DNA from: Neofusicoccum parvum
Lineage: Eukaryota; Ascomycota; Dothideomycetes; Botryosphaeriales; Botryosphaeriaceae
Reading direction: 5' to 3'
Assembly: GCA_020912385.1 (NCBI GenBank)
Contig: CP087214.1
Span: 806,001-870,000, forward strand
DNA length: 64,000 nt
Below are positions 20,661 to 33,062 of this stretch, in pieces. Positions within the stretch are counted from its first letter, which is position 1. Each line of letters starts with the position of its first letter. A model generated the notes under the pieces. That model did not search any database. It saw only the letters and a list, made by a program, of their open reading frames with translations, and was not told the DNA's origin. The translations under genes were made by a program, and so were the position numbers.

Positions 20661-22646
20661 TCAAGACTGGCCCACGCGGCCCTTTCCCAACGCAACGACA
20701 TTCTTCAGCGTGCCAAACGGCTGCACATCCGCAATCCTGCTCGTTCCTGAGAACAGCATGACTATCCTGTCGATCCCACAGCCCCAACCCCCCGTCGGCG
20801 GCAGGCCCCACTCAAGCGCTTCGATGTAGCTCTCATCAACGCCTCTGTCTGTCAGGACCTTCTCTACCGGGTCTCGGTGCAGCTGCTGCTGCTCGAACTT
20901 GCGGCGCTGCTCAAATGGCGAGTTCTCCTCCTCATATGCGTTGACGTACTCGCGACCTTGGATGAAGAGCTCCACCCGTCGCGAGAGCACTTGACCGGTT
21001 GATTGGTCTGTGAAGTGCTTGGCGAGAGGCGACATGACTTCCGGGTGATACATGATGAAGGTGGGCTCGATGCAGAGGGGTTCGATGTATTGTGCTGCGA
21101 GCTCGTCTAGGAGGCGTGGTAAGGTGGCGTCTTCAGGGAGTGGTAGTTCGAGTTCGTTGAAGAGGGCTACGACATCCTCAAAAGCCGTAGGAGTTTTTAG
21201 ATCGGGGAGACGGCGGCCAATGGCTTTTTCGATGGTAGGGACAAACTCGAGGCGCTTAAATGGAGCCTGAAGATTGACAGCAGGAAGCGTGGTGTTGTTC
21301 CGGACAATACTGTTCTCTTCCGCAATTTTTTCGGCCGTGGTCTTAAGGACGGTGAAGAGGTTTTCAGTTCGCTGGATGAGGTCTTCGAGAATGGCGTACG
21401 GTTCGTAGAATTCGCAGATTGTGAATTCAGGATTATGGGTGGCATCGATGCCTGGAGATCCACATTAGTTTACATAAGGGGCGAAGATGTCAAAGTCATC
21501 CAGATGAATGCTTCAACTTCTGTGCGGTTGCAACGTACCCTCGTTCCTGAACACGGTGCCAATCTCATACACCCTCTCGCCGGAGCCAATGACCAGCCGC
21601 TTTAGGAAGAGCTCCGGGGCTATCCTCAGGGTGAGGGGGTCATCGGGGAACTCATTGGCACTGGTCTCGAAAGGTCTCGCAGACGCTCCGCCCGCGCCCG
21701 CCGTCAGAATCGGCGTGCTGACCTCGAGAAATCCATCGCCGTCGAAGAACTTCCTCAGCGAGCCGATGATGCTGGAGCGGATGCGCTGGGTAGCGGCGCG
21801 GCGCTGATGAACGAGAAAGTCTACATGTGGCTGGCGGGCCAGAGTCTCCGGGTTCTCGACGTCATCGGGGATCTGGTGCAGAGACGGGGCCAGGCATGTT
21901 GGCACCTCAGTAGCCAGGATTGAAAGCTCTCCGGTAGTTGTCCTGGTCGGATGGCCGGTCACGGCTTTGGGACATTTGTCATTACGATGTTTCTAGCTAG
22001 CTAGCCGTCTGGAGCCTTACCGAAGATGTCTCCTTTGCGTGCCAGTTTGGAGAAGCGCGTGAAGTCCGCCTTCGGCACGCCATGCTTCTCAAGGACACCA
22101 AAGTTGCACAGGCCTTGGATGGTATGGCCCCTGTCGTAGATGTCGACGAAGACAAGCTTGGAGCCAGATGAGCGGCGGGAAGTCACCCTTCCTGGACCCG
22201 TCAGCCCAAGCCCCGGTGAAAGAAGTGCAAGCCACTCAGGGTGTAGACAACAGTCGCATGATCTCTCAGATGGCACACTCAATTTGCAGAAATCTCTCCT
22301 TCGTATTACAAAAGCTATCGATGCACATACCAAGAACTGTCACCGTCACATCCGTCCTGACCTCATCGTTCTTCAAGCGGGCGAACACCTCGTGCACGCG
22401 TCGTACACTTGTCCGGTCTGCCTTGTGCGGGTTCAGCGGGTAGTATGCTGCCAGGTCACCCGCCTGCTCCAATTGCTTGACGCGTTTCTCATAGTCGTGC
22501 GTGACGTTCGTTGCGTCTGGGGACTTGGACGTCGTCTGCGCGAAGCGACGTTGGAACGAGAGGTAGGCCCTCGCTTGCTCAGGCTTTACAGAGCGCTGGA
22601 GCGTGCGGCGGAGATACGGGCGGAGTAAGCGACACGAGCTGCTCAT
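20661..22646 (-). CDS. MSK1: Mitochondrial lysyl-tRNA synthetase (class II)
   Basis: Four exons (22646-22331, 22191-22021, 21964-21539 and 21451-20661) encode 567 residues; introns are 139, 56 and 87 nt. The start at 22646 is supported because an intron in the 5' leader (donor at 22843, acceptor at 22648) ends one base before this ATG, removing an apparent upstream ATG at 22709. Residues 1-40 form an arginine-rich, serine-rich presequence without acidic residues. Next come the OB-fold anticodon domain (VTVLGRVTSRRSSGSKLVFVDIYD) and the class II core: motif 1 region with GFLEVSTPIL, motif 2 FRNEGID, and motif 3 GWGCGIDRIVMLF. The enzyme charges mitochondrial tRNA-Lys. It is divergent from TIM10, another mitochondrial gene, and 1.5 kb from the lysine-forming LYS1. 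Confidence 0.95.
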
Positions 22647-22647
22647 T

Positions 22648-22843
22648 CTGAAGGTGGTATGGTTAGCACCGCGAAACCGTGTAAGACGCGGGTAGAATGA
22701 GTGTGGCAAGAGGAGTGTCAGATTGGGTAAAGGTAATGTGTGAAATCAACCGCCGTAGCGTCATTCGCAACGGTTCTTTTAATCCATTCATCACGAAGCT
22801 CCGTGGGTGTCTGTTTGAAAGCAGCAGGAATTGTGCGACTTAC
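22648..22843 (-). other. 5'-leader intron of the lysyl-tRNA synthetase gene
   Basis: The minus strand shows a consensus donor (acag/gtaagt) at 22844/22843, a branch-like gctaac and an acceptor ttcag at 22648, immediately before A-ATG. Splicing removes 196 nt and fixes the start codon. It is inferred from signals only. Confidence 0.6.
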
Positions 22844-22855
22844 CTGTCCGGTGTG

Positions 22856-22886
22856 CGCCTCCACGAGAGCGGGAGACGTGGAGGCG
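22856..22886 (-). repeat. 10-bp perfect hairpin in the 5' leader/promoter
   Basis: The arms cgcctccacg (22856-22865) and cgtggaggcg (22877-22886) are exact reverse complements around an 11-nt loop. It lies 12 nt upstream of the leader-intron donor of the lysyl-tRNA synthetase gene. It could be a stem in the 5' UTR or a palindromic protein-binding site shared with the divergent TIM10 gene. Confidence 0.6.
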
Positions 22887-23177
22887 AAGGAAGCGGCGAC
22901 AGACGACGCCGCTCAGAAAAATATGCGCGATGCGCAGTGGTCCAAGCTCCCGCATCCAAGGGTTTAGTCGCGGCCGCGGCTCGCCAGGCAGGTGCGCGGT
23001 GGTGCGGCAGCGACTAAATTTCGGCAGCGCCGAGCCGAACGACGACATCACAGCGCCAGCCGCTGCGGCCGACGCTCTCCAACCTGCGCTCCAGCACCAG
23101 CCCGCCGCCGTTCGCAACACCACCGCGCCCCTCTCCGCACCACCACTCGCCGTCGCCCCTCCACACACCCATCCAAG

Positions 23178-23600
23178 ATGTCCTTCTCCCTGTTCGGCGG
23201 CCGTCCGCAGCCCTCGTCGGAGCAGAAAATCGCCGCCGCCGAGACTGAGATTGAGATGGTGTCCGACATGTTCAACCGGTATGCGCTGCCATCCCCCTCC
23301 CTCGGCCTCCGCCATTCGTATCTCAATCCCCCGGTCGCACGCATCAATTGATTCCCTGCGGCATTGGTCCAACTGCCCCCGCTGACGTCTTGCGCGCCTG
23401 GTTGCTGTAGTCTCGTGCAAAGCTGCACCAAGAAGTGCATCCCGACGACGTACCGCGAGGCCGAGCTCGACAAGGGCGAGTCCGTCTGCCTCGACCGCTG
23501 CGTCAGCAAGTTCTTCGACGTCCACACCAAGGTCAGCGAGAAGATGCAGGGCGAGGCCGCCGCCAGACAAGGTGGCGCCGGTGGCATGTTCGGCATGTAA
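23178..23600 (+). CDS. TIM10: Mitochondrial intermembrane-space chaperone Tim10
   Basis: Two exons (23178-23278 and 23411-23600) split by a 132-nt intron encode 96 residues. The twin CX3C signature of small Tim proteins is intact: C39-TKK-C43 and C60-LDR-C64 with sixteen residues between. The N-terminus ([23 protein letters not shown]) matches Tim10 rather than Tim9, Tim8 or Tim13. With Tim9 it forms a hexamer that escorts hydrophobic carriers and beta-barrel precursors across the intermembrane space. It shares a promoter region of about 0.5 kb with the divergent mitochondrial lysyl-tRNA synthetase gene. Confidence 0.96.
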
Positions 23601-24103
23601 AGAGCAAGCGCCCTTCGTTCGACCAGGAAGAGGGAGTGCTGGAAGAATGCGTGGCACATACGGGTATGGTATCCCCGTCTTGGATGGTGAGAACTGGAGG
23701 TCGCGTGGACCAAAGGGTATGGCGATTGAACTCCTCTCGGCGGCGCGTCAAAGTTCTGGTTGGGATAACGGAAACTTTTTGTGCAGCACAGGCTGTTAGG
23801 GTGTGTGTGGAAAAGCTCGGGGTTTCCTGGGGATTGTTTATTGCACGAGCGCCTGTCAGCATGTGATTATTGGCGTAGGACACGGACGCATGCGAATTCT
23901 TCTCCACTTGTTGTATGATTAGACAACGGCTTTCCATGCCGTCTTCATCAAAAATATCATCTAGTCTATGAACGGACTGGTATCGAGTCTCCGTACATAA
24001 GGCTTTTGTATCTACCCAAAAACGCCGTTCCTTATTTTCCAAATGTAAGCACAGCTTTCATAATGCTTCAGCTGCCGAAATGCTCGGAATGACGTCGAAG
24101 CAC
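23601..24103. other. Convergent 3' intergenic region (TIM10 / LYS1)
   Basis: This 503-bp stretch between two convergent genes should contain both 3' UTRs. No other feature is seen. Confidence 0.5.
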
Positions 24104-25382
<1,279 letters not shown>

Positions 25383-27061
25383 GCTGCGCGGGTATGTGTG
25401 GTTGTTTTTCAAAGCCTGCGAGGGGCAATTGGGAGGATGCGAGAGACGAGAGGTGTCCGGAGGCAAAGAGTTGGTGCAATGGTGTTGTGGAGAGAGAGCG
25501 CTGGGGCGGGAGCCCGAGAAAAAGTGTCAACTGAGCTTGGAGGGGTGACTCAATCCCGCAGCAGCGCCTCCGACCCCGGCGGGGCTGCGACTGTCCACCA
25601 CGCCCTACGCATCCACTCATCAAATCATCTCCCACCAATTCGCTCGTCTGTCATTCGATATCAGCTCACCTCCGATTCCCCGCCGCTATCCCAGTCCTCG
25701 ATATACTCGCACGATGAGTCTTCCATTGTTACCATGTCGGCGTGACCACGGCTCTTCTCGCAATGCGTCATCCGGACCACGGCAGTCGACAATGTCCTGC
25801 CTTTTGGCATTTGAGAACAGTGCATATACGCGTGGCTGGGCAGGGCTCGGATCTTGCAATCTAGAGAATCTGCTCACGTGCATTACTCTTTCCATGTTCT
25901 CAAATCGTGCGGCTTGCAATGGTCTAGTCTTCTACTTGCCGCCGTAGACATCCTTGACTATTTGGAGAGAGTCGGTCAAAGTGTCCATGTCCATACTAGT
26001 GAGTAGACTGGCCGGTGGAGCTCGCCAGACTTGTGGTTTTGGTCAAATACTTCTTCTGAAGTGGCTATGTGAAAGACCATGCACCATGTTCTGCACAGTC
26101 ATCGTCACTGCCTCTACAACATCTTTGCGTGTGTCGCATCAACCAGACAACTACACAGAGAGTTCAGGCTTCCGCCCGGATGCCAAAGTAGATTGAGGCT
26201 TGCACAATCGTCTTCCAGATGACACGTTCAGCTCCGCTCGTGCAATCATTCTGTTGCAGTACCTCGTAAATTGATCACGTCGGTTGACGAAGCTGCACAC
26301 ACACACAGTCTCTCTACACATGATCAGCACTGCAATCTCCCGCTAACCCTACCCCTCACAGAAAGACTGTAGTGTTCATCTCGATGGGCCGCTCCTAGAC
26401 CTCATCACCCCCAGCAGTGTTGCAACCCCATGGTCACAAGCCAGAGCCGAACGAGACTGCCGATGCGGCTAAATGCTTGTACGTCCTAGGTGAACCAAAG
26501 CTACCCCAATTCCAGTAACCTTAGGCGTTCTAACGTCATAATATAGAGTGTCAGACTTAATTCGAACAGCGATCGACCCTCGGCAAGTGCGAATCTCCCG
26601 AACTTTGCTCTTTTAGTGGCGTGCCTCGGCTTTTTAGTTGTTGTTATACACTCCCCACGCTTTAGGATTCAGCACCATCCCCGCTCAAGAAACCCCCCCG
26701 TTTCACTTTAGAAGGCTAGGCGACGGTTGACAACGGTCGCCTAGCCGTATGTAGTTAATATCTGTGTACGCGTTACCAATTTGACTTTGTGAAGCGCCAT
26801 AGAGGGGGGCAGAAAGCTTGCTTCTTCCCTTGAACAAAGCACTTGCCTTTGCTTATTTATGCCTTGGCTTGATCTCCTCTTTGAGCGTTGAAGGAGGACA
26901 CAGCGGCAGTCTGAGTAGTTCTTAAGAGCGAGGCCTACTCTTTGAGCGTCTTGGACGACAAGTTCCTTCGTCTGATCCATTCAGAATGTTTCGCGGATCA
27001 CTTGCAGTAAGCATGCATTACCCCAGCTTTCGGTGGTTACTCCGTTGCTAATAATAGAAAG
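25383..27061. other. Divergent intergenic region (LYS1 / lipase)
   Basis: This 1.7-kb gap is less GC-rich than most of the window, especially from 26200 on. It contains a near-perfect palindrome at 26714-26746 and a short CA run near 26296. I find no supported gene. It should include the LYS1 promoter at its left end and the lipase promoter at its right end. Confidence 0.5.
26714..26746. repeat. 33-bp near-perfect palindrome
   Basis: The arms ggctaggcgac (26714-26724) and gtcgcctagcc (26736-26746) are exact reverse complements. The spacer continues the dyad as gttg/caac around a central A with one G-G mismatch, so 15 of 16 base pairs match. It lies 0.3 kb upstream of the lipase ATG. Confidence 0.9.
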
Positions 27062-28296
27062 ATGAAGACCTCCACCGTTCTTCTCTTCTCCCTCTGCTCT
27101 AGCTTAAGCATTGGAAGTCCACTGGCTAAGCGTCAAGATCCTGGACCGTCTAGTGAGTCCAGCCACTATTCTCAGCGGGTCTTGAAATACTGACAACCTG
27201 TCTTCAAGTTTCCAATGAACTCTTCTCTTTGTTCGTCCGCTACGCGGATTTCTCAGCAGCAGCATATGCGTCGGATTGCCCGAATCCTCCCTTCGGAGCT
27301 ACCATCACCCACCAAATTAACAATGCGGACACCGATACCCAGGGTTTCGTCGCCCGAGCCGATGACATGAAGGAAATCGTCTTGGCATTCCGGGGCACGT
27401 CCAACCTCGCAGATTTTGGGACAGACTTCGCCCAAGAGCTGGTTGACTACCAGTCGACTGGCGTGACTGGATGCAATGGCTGCCAGGTTCGTAAACTACT
27501 CTGTGTCAATATTCCTTGGGAGAGCGAACCTCACCGCAACAATACAACTAATCACCCCTCCCACCACAGGCCCACAAAGGCTTCCTGGCCGCCTGGAACA
27601 GTGTTGCTCAAGAATCACTCGACGCTGTCAATGCCCAGCTCTCCGCCAACCCAGGGTATGTTGAATCCCTTCTCCAAATCGCAGCAAATGCTCACAAACG
27701 GCCTAGGTATAACGTCACTATCACCGGCCACTCACTCGGTGCATCACTAGCCGCGCTCGCCACGCTCACCTTCGACGGCTCTGGTATCGACGTGACGACA
27801 TACACTTTCGGCGAGCCACGCACCGGCAACCCGGCGTGGGCCGACTTCGTCGACCAAAAGGCACCTCAGGGCAAGATGTTCCGCGTCACGCACGCCAACG
27901 ACGGCGTGCCCCAGACCATCCCGACCTCCGATGGCTATCGTCACCACTCGACCGAGTTCTGGCAGAAAGACCAGGCGACGCCCGCGGGTGTTTTCCAATG
28001 CTCGGGACAAGAGCCTGAGGTGAGTTTTCTTCAGATAGATATTTTCTTCCAAGCTTTGTCGTGAGAAGTGCAAAGAAGCTGACGGCCATGCTTTTTTCAA
28101 TATGAAGGACTGCAACAATTCGGTCAGAGGCACCGGTCTGGGCGCGAATGGCATCGGTATCAACGCGGCTCACCTCGAGTACATGGGTGTGTCGACTGGC
28201 GATCCCTTGGATGCTGGGTCTACAGCCTGCAATGGAAAACCGCCGAGCATTCTCGAGACCATTGGCGGCTTCCTGGGAATCGGAAAGAATGACTGA
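27062..28296 (+). CDS. Secreted class 3 lipase / feruloyl esterase-like hydrolase
   Basis: Five exons (27062-27152, 27209-27486, 27570-27655, 27707-28019 and 28108-28296) encode 318 residues; introns are 56, 83, 51 and 88 nt. A signal peptide (residues 1-18, MKTSTVLLFSLCSSLSIG) is followed by SPLAKR, a likely Kex2 site. The lipase_3 fold has the oxyanion strand IVLAFRGTSN, the nucleophile elbow G159-H-S161-L-G, D217 in HANDGVP and H278 in NAAHLEYMG, forming the Ser-Asp-His triad. The family covers triacylglycerol lipases and type A feruloyl esterases; the substrate is undecided. The third intron (27656-27706) is 51 nt, divisible by three and free of stops. Removing it gives the family spacing ANPGYNVTITGHSLG, which is why it is modelled; retention would add 17 residues before the elbow. 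Confidence 0.88.
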
Positions 28297-29031
28297 GGAA
28301 GTAATGAGGGGACGTTCAAGGCTTACCGTTCCGGGACCGCGACTTCTCGGTGGATCTCTCCGGGAAAACCTTTATGATTGAATGTATTGTACTTTTCTTG
28401 CATATTTTTCGAATAGCTGTGTGTTTTTGGATGGATTCTTGCAATTGGACAGCTGTGTAACAGGAAAAGAAACCAAGAGTCTTCCATTGGTCTCCAGGTC
28501 AGCGTGACATATTCGAGTATATCCAACGGCAAGTTGAAGCAATCACTACAATGAAAACTGTAGATCAATTCGTGTTGTTTTGCATCCGGATAAATGCTTC
28601 AAATCTCTACGTATGGGATAATGTTCTATCGTAGTATAGTCGCGATCCTGTCCGTGAGATGAGATCTTGGCACACAAATCACACTGGGTAAATGTTAACC
28701 CGGGCTTCTGGCTGGTGTGCGTGAAATGCAGTCCGTGATCGGATCGAAATCGATGACACCTGAGTACGTGGGTACACAGTTTGCGCAAGAGTAAATGATT
28801 CGATCTCGCAAATTCTGGTGAATTAGTGGGTAATGTGAAAGAGTAAGATAGCCTGCGGCAAGCCCAGGTACTCAAAGGACCCAACCTCTGTTAATTTTGA
28901 CAAAAGTAGCTCTTGTGCTCTGCCATTGGTGGCAGTCCTGTGTCAAAGGGCAAATCGAGGCTTTGCAGTCCGAATCAAGTGTTGCTGTACAAAAGGCATC
29001 CATTTATCGCGCCAGTAAACCATACACATGT
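28297..29031. other. Convergent 3' intergenic region (lipase / SDHD)
   Basis: This 735-bp, comparatively AT-rich stretch has no supported gene. It should carry the 3' UTRs of both flanking genes. Confidence 0.5.
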
Positions 29032-29739
29032 CTATTTCTCCTCCACCTGTTGCTTCGCGGTCCAGATCCTCTTGACAGCTTCGGTGATGCCGACGTCGTT
29101 CGTCTCGAACTCGTACACGCCGTAGGCCACAAGCAGGGTGCCCGCGTTCAGAAGCCAGCTGAAGAACTTGAACATGCCCGGCACTCTGTACTTGGGCAGG
29201 TAGTCGATGATCAGTGCCCTGCGCAAATTAGCAATTATTTCGGTGCTGAGGATTCAGTTGCTGCGTACTGGAAGCCGATGTGCGAGTGGAGGACGAGGAG
29301 GGCGCCGAAAACGGCATCGGTGACCGGGTGCAGGGTGCCCGCAGCGAAGGGGGCGACGGTGAGAGGAACCAGAGCAACAGCGATGAGTCTGCGCGGCCGC
29401 GTTAGTTGTTTTCATGGACGGTGCAATGGCGTCCCACCTCTCGAAGGACCAGTGGTAGCTGCCGTGGGAGGCCGACGTCGGCGGGACGGGGGCAGGGTCA
29501 TTGGCGGTGCCTTCAATGCGCTGCGGCAGCGGCGGGAGAATGGCCCTGCTGGCGGAGGCGTGGAAGGGCGCGACCCTCGCGGCGGGGAGGGCGTCGCGAA
29601 CGAAGGAGGGCTTCGCGGGCGTGCGGGCCAGCGGGGAGCTGAGGCGGAAGGCCGCCGCAGCGGGCGCCCTCGTGGCAAGCAGGCGCGAGGCGGGCGCGGC
29701 CTGGCAGGCACGCAGCGTCGGGCGCACGATAGAAGCCAT
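29032..29739 (-). CDS. SDH4: Succinate dehydrogenase membrane anchor subunit (CybS/SdhD)
   Basis: Three exons (29739-29438, 29388-29269 and 29218-29032) encode 202 residues; introns are 49 and 50 nt. Residues 1-65 form a long alanine/arginine-rich presequence. The mature part begins with the conserved SASHGSYHWSFERLIAVALV segment. Three membrane helices follow: the first after SFER, the second around the heme-ligand region VLHSHIGFQ, and the third in FFSWLLNAGTLLVAYGVYEF. The histidine of HSHIGF is the expected heme b ligand, and the DYLP motif is intact. With SdhC it anchors complex II in the inner membrane and helps bind ubiquinone. It is divergent from beta-MPP, 246 bp apart. Confidence 0.93.
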
Positions 29740-29985
29740 TGTGATCGCGATGGAGAGTGCAGGAGGACCGCGAGTGCGAGCACCCGAAGCCGTCGACATC
29801 ACCGTGCGAATGCCGAGGTCACCCGCTGATCGTGCCAAGAAATAGTAAGCAGCGGCTGATTGGCTGGAGCCCTAGGACGGACGGCCTGCAAAATCGCCAA
29901 AGCAACATCACTGCACGGCTGCAGCATCCGACCACCCCATTCCCATCCCTCCGCATCCCGCCGTATCCTCCTCGCATACCTCGCC
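29740..29985. promoter_or_regulatory. 246-bp divergent promoter, SDHD / beta-MPP
   Basis: This short shared region separates two divergent nuclear genes for mitochondrial proteins, both starting outward from it. Expression from a common bidirectional promoter is likely. No specific factor site is identified. Confidence 0.6.
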
Positions 29986-31639
29986 ATGGCTTCTCGGCGG
30001 CTAGCGTTCAACCTGCAGCAGGCCATGCGCAGCCGCGCGGCCCTCAGCTCCGTCCGGTCGCCGTTGACCAGAGGGCTGGCTACTCCGCTCAGCTACGGCG
30101 CGAAGACGGAGTCCACCACCCTCAGCAACGGCTTCACGGTATGCGCCATCGCGCACTGTCCGCTGTGCCTCCGCTGACCCAATTGACACCAGATCGCCAC
30201 CGAACACTCGCCCTGGGCTCAGACCTCGACCGTTGGCGTGTGGATCGACGCCGGCAGCCGCGCGGAGACGGACAAGACCAATGGCACTGCGCACTTCCTG
30301 GAGCACCTTGCCTTCAAGGTACGAGGCCCCGTGGAGCCTCTGGATGGATGGAGCTGAGACAATCGTGTACAGGGCACCCAGAAGCGCACCCAGCAGCAGC
30401 TCGAGCTCGAGATCGAGAACATGGGTGGTCACCTCAACGCCTACACTTCGGTGCGTCCGCCCGCCCGCCTGCCCCGAGAGTATTTCTGATTCCAAGCAGC
30501 GTGAGAACACCGTCTACTACGCCAAGTCTTTCAACTCCGACGTCCCGAACACCGTCGACATCCTCGCCGATATTCTCCAGAACTCCAAGCTCGAGAGCTC
30601 TGCCATTGAGCGTGAGCGTGATGTCATTCTCCGCGAGCAGGAGGAGGTCGACAAGCAACTTGAGGAGGTCGTTTTCGACCACCTTCACGCTACCGCTTTC
30701 CAGGGCCAGCCCCTCGGCAGGACCATTTTGGGCCCCAAGGAGAACATCCAGTCTATTCAGCGCGACGACCTCGAGAACTACATCAAGACCAACTACACTG
30801 CCGACCGCATGGTCCTTGTTGGCGCCGGTGGCATTCCCCACGAGCAGCTGGTCGAGCTTGCCGAGAAGCACTTCGCTGGCCTCCCCAGTGCGCCCCCGGC
30901 CGGTCTCTCCTCCATCGCCGCCGCTCAGAAGGCCAAGCCCGACTTCGTCGGCTCTGAGGTCAGGATCCGTGACGACACCATGCCCACCGCCAACATTGCC
31001 ATTGCTGTTGAGGGTGTTAGCTGGAAGGATGATGACTATTTCACCGCGCTCGTTGCCCAGGCCATTGTTGGCAACTGGGACCGCGCCATGGGCAGCTCCC
31101 CCTACCTCGGCAGCAAGCTCAGCACTTTCGTCCACAACAACAACCTGGCCAACAGCTTCATGAGCTTCTCTACCAGCTACAGTGATACTGGGTAAGATTT
31201 GAACATTGAATGGCTATTATGAATCGAGGGTTTTAACGTAATCTGCAGTCTCTGGGGTATCTACCTCGTTACCGACAACGTTACTCGCATCGACGATCTC
31301 GTCCACTTCACTCTCCGCGAGTGGTCCCGCCTGTCGTTCAACGTCACCGAGGCCGAGACCGAGCGCGCCAAGGCCCAGCTCAAGGCTTCCATCCTTCTGT
31401 CGCTGGACGGCACGACCGCTACCGCCGAGGACATTGGTCGCCAGATCATCACCACTGGCCGCCGTCTTGCTCCGGAGGAGGTTGAGCGTGTTGTCGGTGC
31501 CATCACGGAGAAGGACGTCATGGACTTCGCGCAAAGAAAGCTGTGGGACCGCGACATTGCCATCAGCGGTGTCGGTCAGATCGAGGGCCTGCTGGATTAC
31601 GCCAGGATCAGGAGCGACATGAGCAGGAACGTGAGCTAA
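29986..31639 (+). CDS. MAS1: Mitochondrial processing peptidase beta subunit
   Basis: Five exons (29986-30138, 30193-30318, 30373-30450, 30500-31191 and 31249-31639) encode 479 residues; introns are 49-57 nt. A presequence ([20 protein letters not shown]) leads into the M16 peptidase core. The inverted zinc motif H85-x-x-E88-H89 ([11 protein letters not shown]) is intact, with the distal acidic segment [17 protein letters not shown]. This identifies the catalytic beta subunit rather than alpha-MPP or a core protein without the motif. The inactive-domain half continues to [33 protein letters not shown]. With alpha-MPP it removes presequences from imported precursors in the matrix. In Neurospora beta-MPP doubles as complex III core protein 1; that may apply here but cannot be told from sequence. 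Confidence 0.96.
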
Positions 31640-32570
31640 ATGGTGGAATAACGATGTACCCATAAGTAGCGGATATAGAAGAGAGGACGTGTGTAAACTT
31701 AGCCCCTTAGTTTCCTTGCTGTACAAATCCCCTTTTGTCATTCATGAAGTAGATGTGTACGGGACACGAGGGGCGAAAAACGAGGCACGGCAAGAAGCCA
31801 CCATGCATCGCTTTAGATCGTTCAGCGGTCAGTCATCATGGCCGTGCACGTAGACGATGACGACAGAAAAACAACGGCAAAGGTGAGCAATCACTTGGGC
31901 ATTTTGTTCGGATTCGGATGTGCAGCGCCGTAGCACGAATGTCCGGGTCTGGGTTGATGCTTGCATCCTCGCGAGCCTTTAATCTGCACGTTTGAAGCGC
32001 CATGTAAGTGCAGTGACACGACATGCACCATCGTACCTGAGCGGCATGTTGAATCCATGTCTAGCGAGGCTCTGGTCCGTCGGAACTGTGTGGAATGCGC
32101 TGGATGAGAATCGGAGCTTTTCGGGTGAGTGTCCGCTTACCCGAAGGATCCCCGTCCACAAACGCGATGACAAGCGTTTCGCGGAACCTACATGGCGGAT
32201 CACAAGATGTTGGCGAATATCACGGACGCTTCGCCTAGTATTGCAACAGCAAGGCGATCAGGCATAGGGAGCTGGGGCATTCACGCAGGCGCAAAAGGGC
32301 AGTAATCAATGCGCCAATATCATCCGGACGGATGCCTCAGCTCCCCATGCCGTTCTGTTTGTCGAAAACACCTCCAGACGTGAGCATGAAGCGCAAGGCG
32401 CATAGTCTTCGCAAAGGAATGATTGATGCAGATGCAGTATTTAACAACCTTGAAGAGTTCAATTGACCTTCATGGGCCTTTCCTCAATGCTACGGCTTTC
32501 AAAAGATATGACTACAGATAACCGCGAAAGGGTCGATTTGTTTGAGGTATATTAGGAGTGGCGGACAGGC
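31640..32570. other. Convergent 3' intergenic region (beta-MPP / IF1)
   Basis: This 931-bp stretch between convergent genes has only short, unconvincing open frames. No feature is assigned. Confidence 0.5.
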
Positions 32571-33062
32571 TTAGTTCTGCTCACCGCCCTGCTCCCTCGT
32601 GAGGTCGTCGCTGTTAAAACGCAAAAGTTAGCTCTTTCAACTCCGAGGTCGGCGGGGCTGCGAGGGGGGATACGAACATGTGCTTGTCCAGCTCGTCGAG
32701 GTGCTCCCTCTGCTTCTTAAGCTTCTCCTTCAGCGCGAGAAGCCTGCGACATCGATTAGCCCGCGTTTCCTTTGGGAAAGATATTCTACAGCCCAGACGA
32801 GACTCACTTCCTCTTCTCCTCCTGGCGGATGTAGAGCTCCTCTTGGGCGGCCTCGCGCTTGGTAAAGGCGTCACTGCAACGGGGAGTCCATCAGTCATCG
32901 TGTCAAGCTGGCAGTCCAATCGGTTGGGAGAACATACCCAGCCTTCTCGCCGCCAGAACGGGTGGAGCCAGTGTCGCCAGCAGCCATAACGCGGATGGAG
33001 GTGCTGAACGGGCGGGCAGCCGCGGGGGTGCGGAGAGCGCGGGTGAAGGTAGTGCGGAGCAT
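32571..33062 (-). CDS. INH1: Mitochondrial F1-ATPase inhibitor IF1
   Basis: Four exons (33062-32938, 32873-32808, 32743-32678 and 32610-32571) encode 98 residues; introns are 64, 64 and 67 nt. The third donor is the less usual GTTCGT, but the join restores KHIDDLTREQ. Residues 1-25 are a presequence (MLRTTFTRALRTPAAARPFS). The inhibitory segment follows as TGSTRSGGEKAG and DAFTKREAAQEELYIRQEEK, corresponding to the IF1 core that inserts between alpha and beta subunits of F1. A C-terminal coiled coil (LLALKEKLKKQREHLDELDK) mediates dimerisation. The protein stops ATP hydrolysis by ATP synthase when the matrix becomes acidic or de-energised. Confidence 0.92.

Noticed and set aside
22647..22709. 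An upstream in-frame ATG that would lengthen lysyl-tRNA synthetase by 21 residues
   Set aside because: It falls inside a well-formed leader intron whose acceptor sits one base before the ATG at 22646.
26341..26356. A telomere-like CTAACCCTA that could be a telomerase RNA template
   Set aside because: Nine-base permutations of the telomeric repeat are expected a few times in 64 kb by chance (another is near 1650), and no pseudoknot or three-way-junction element could be recognised around it.
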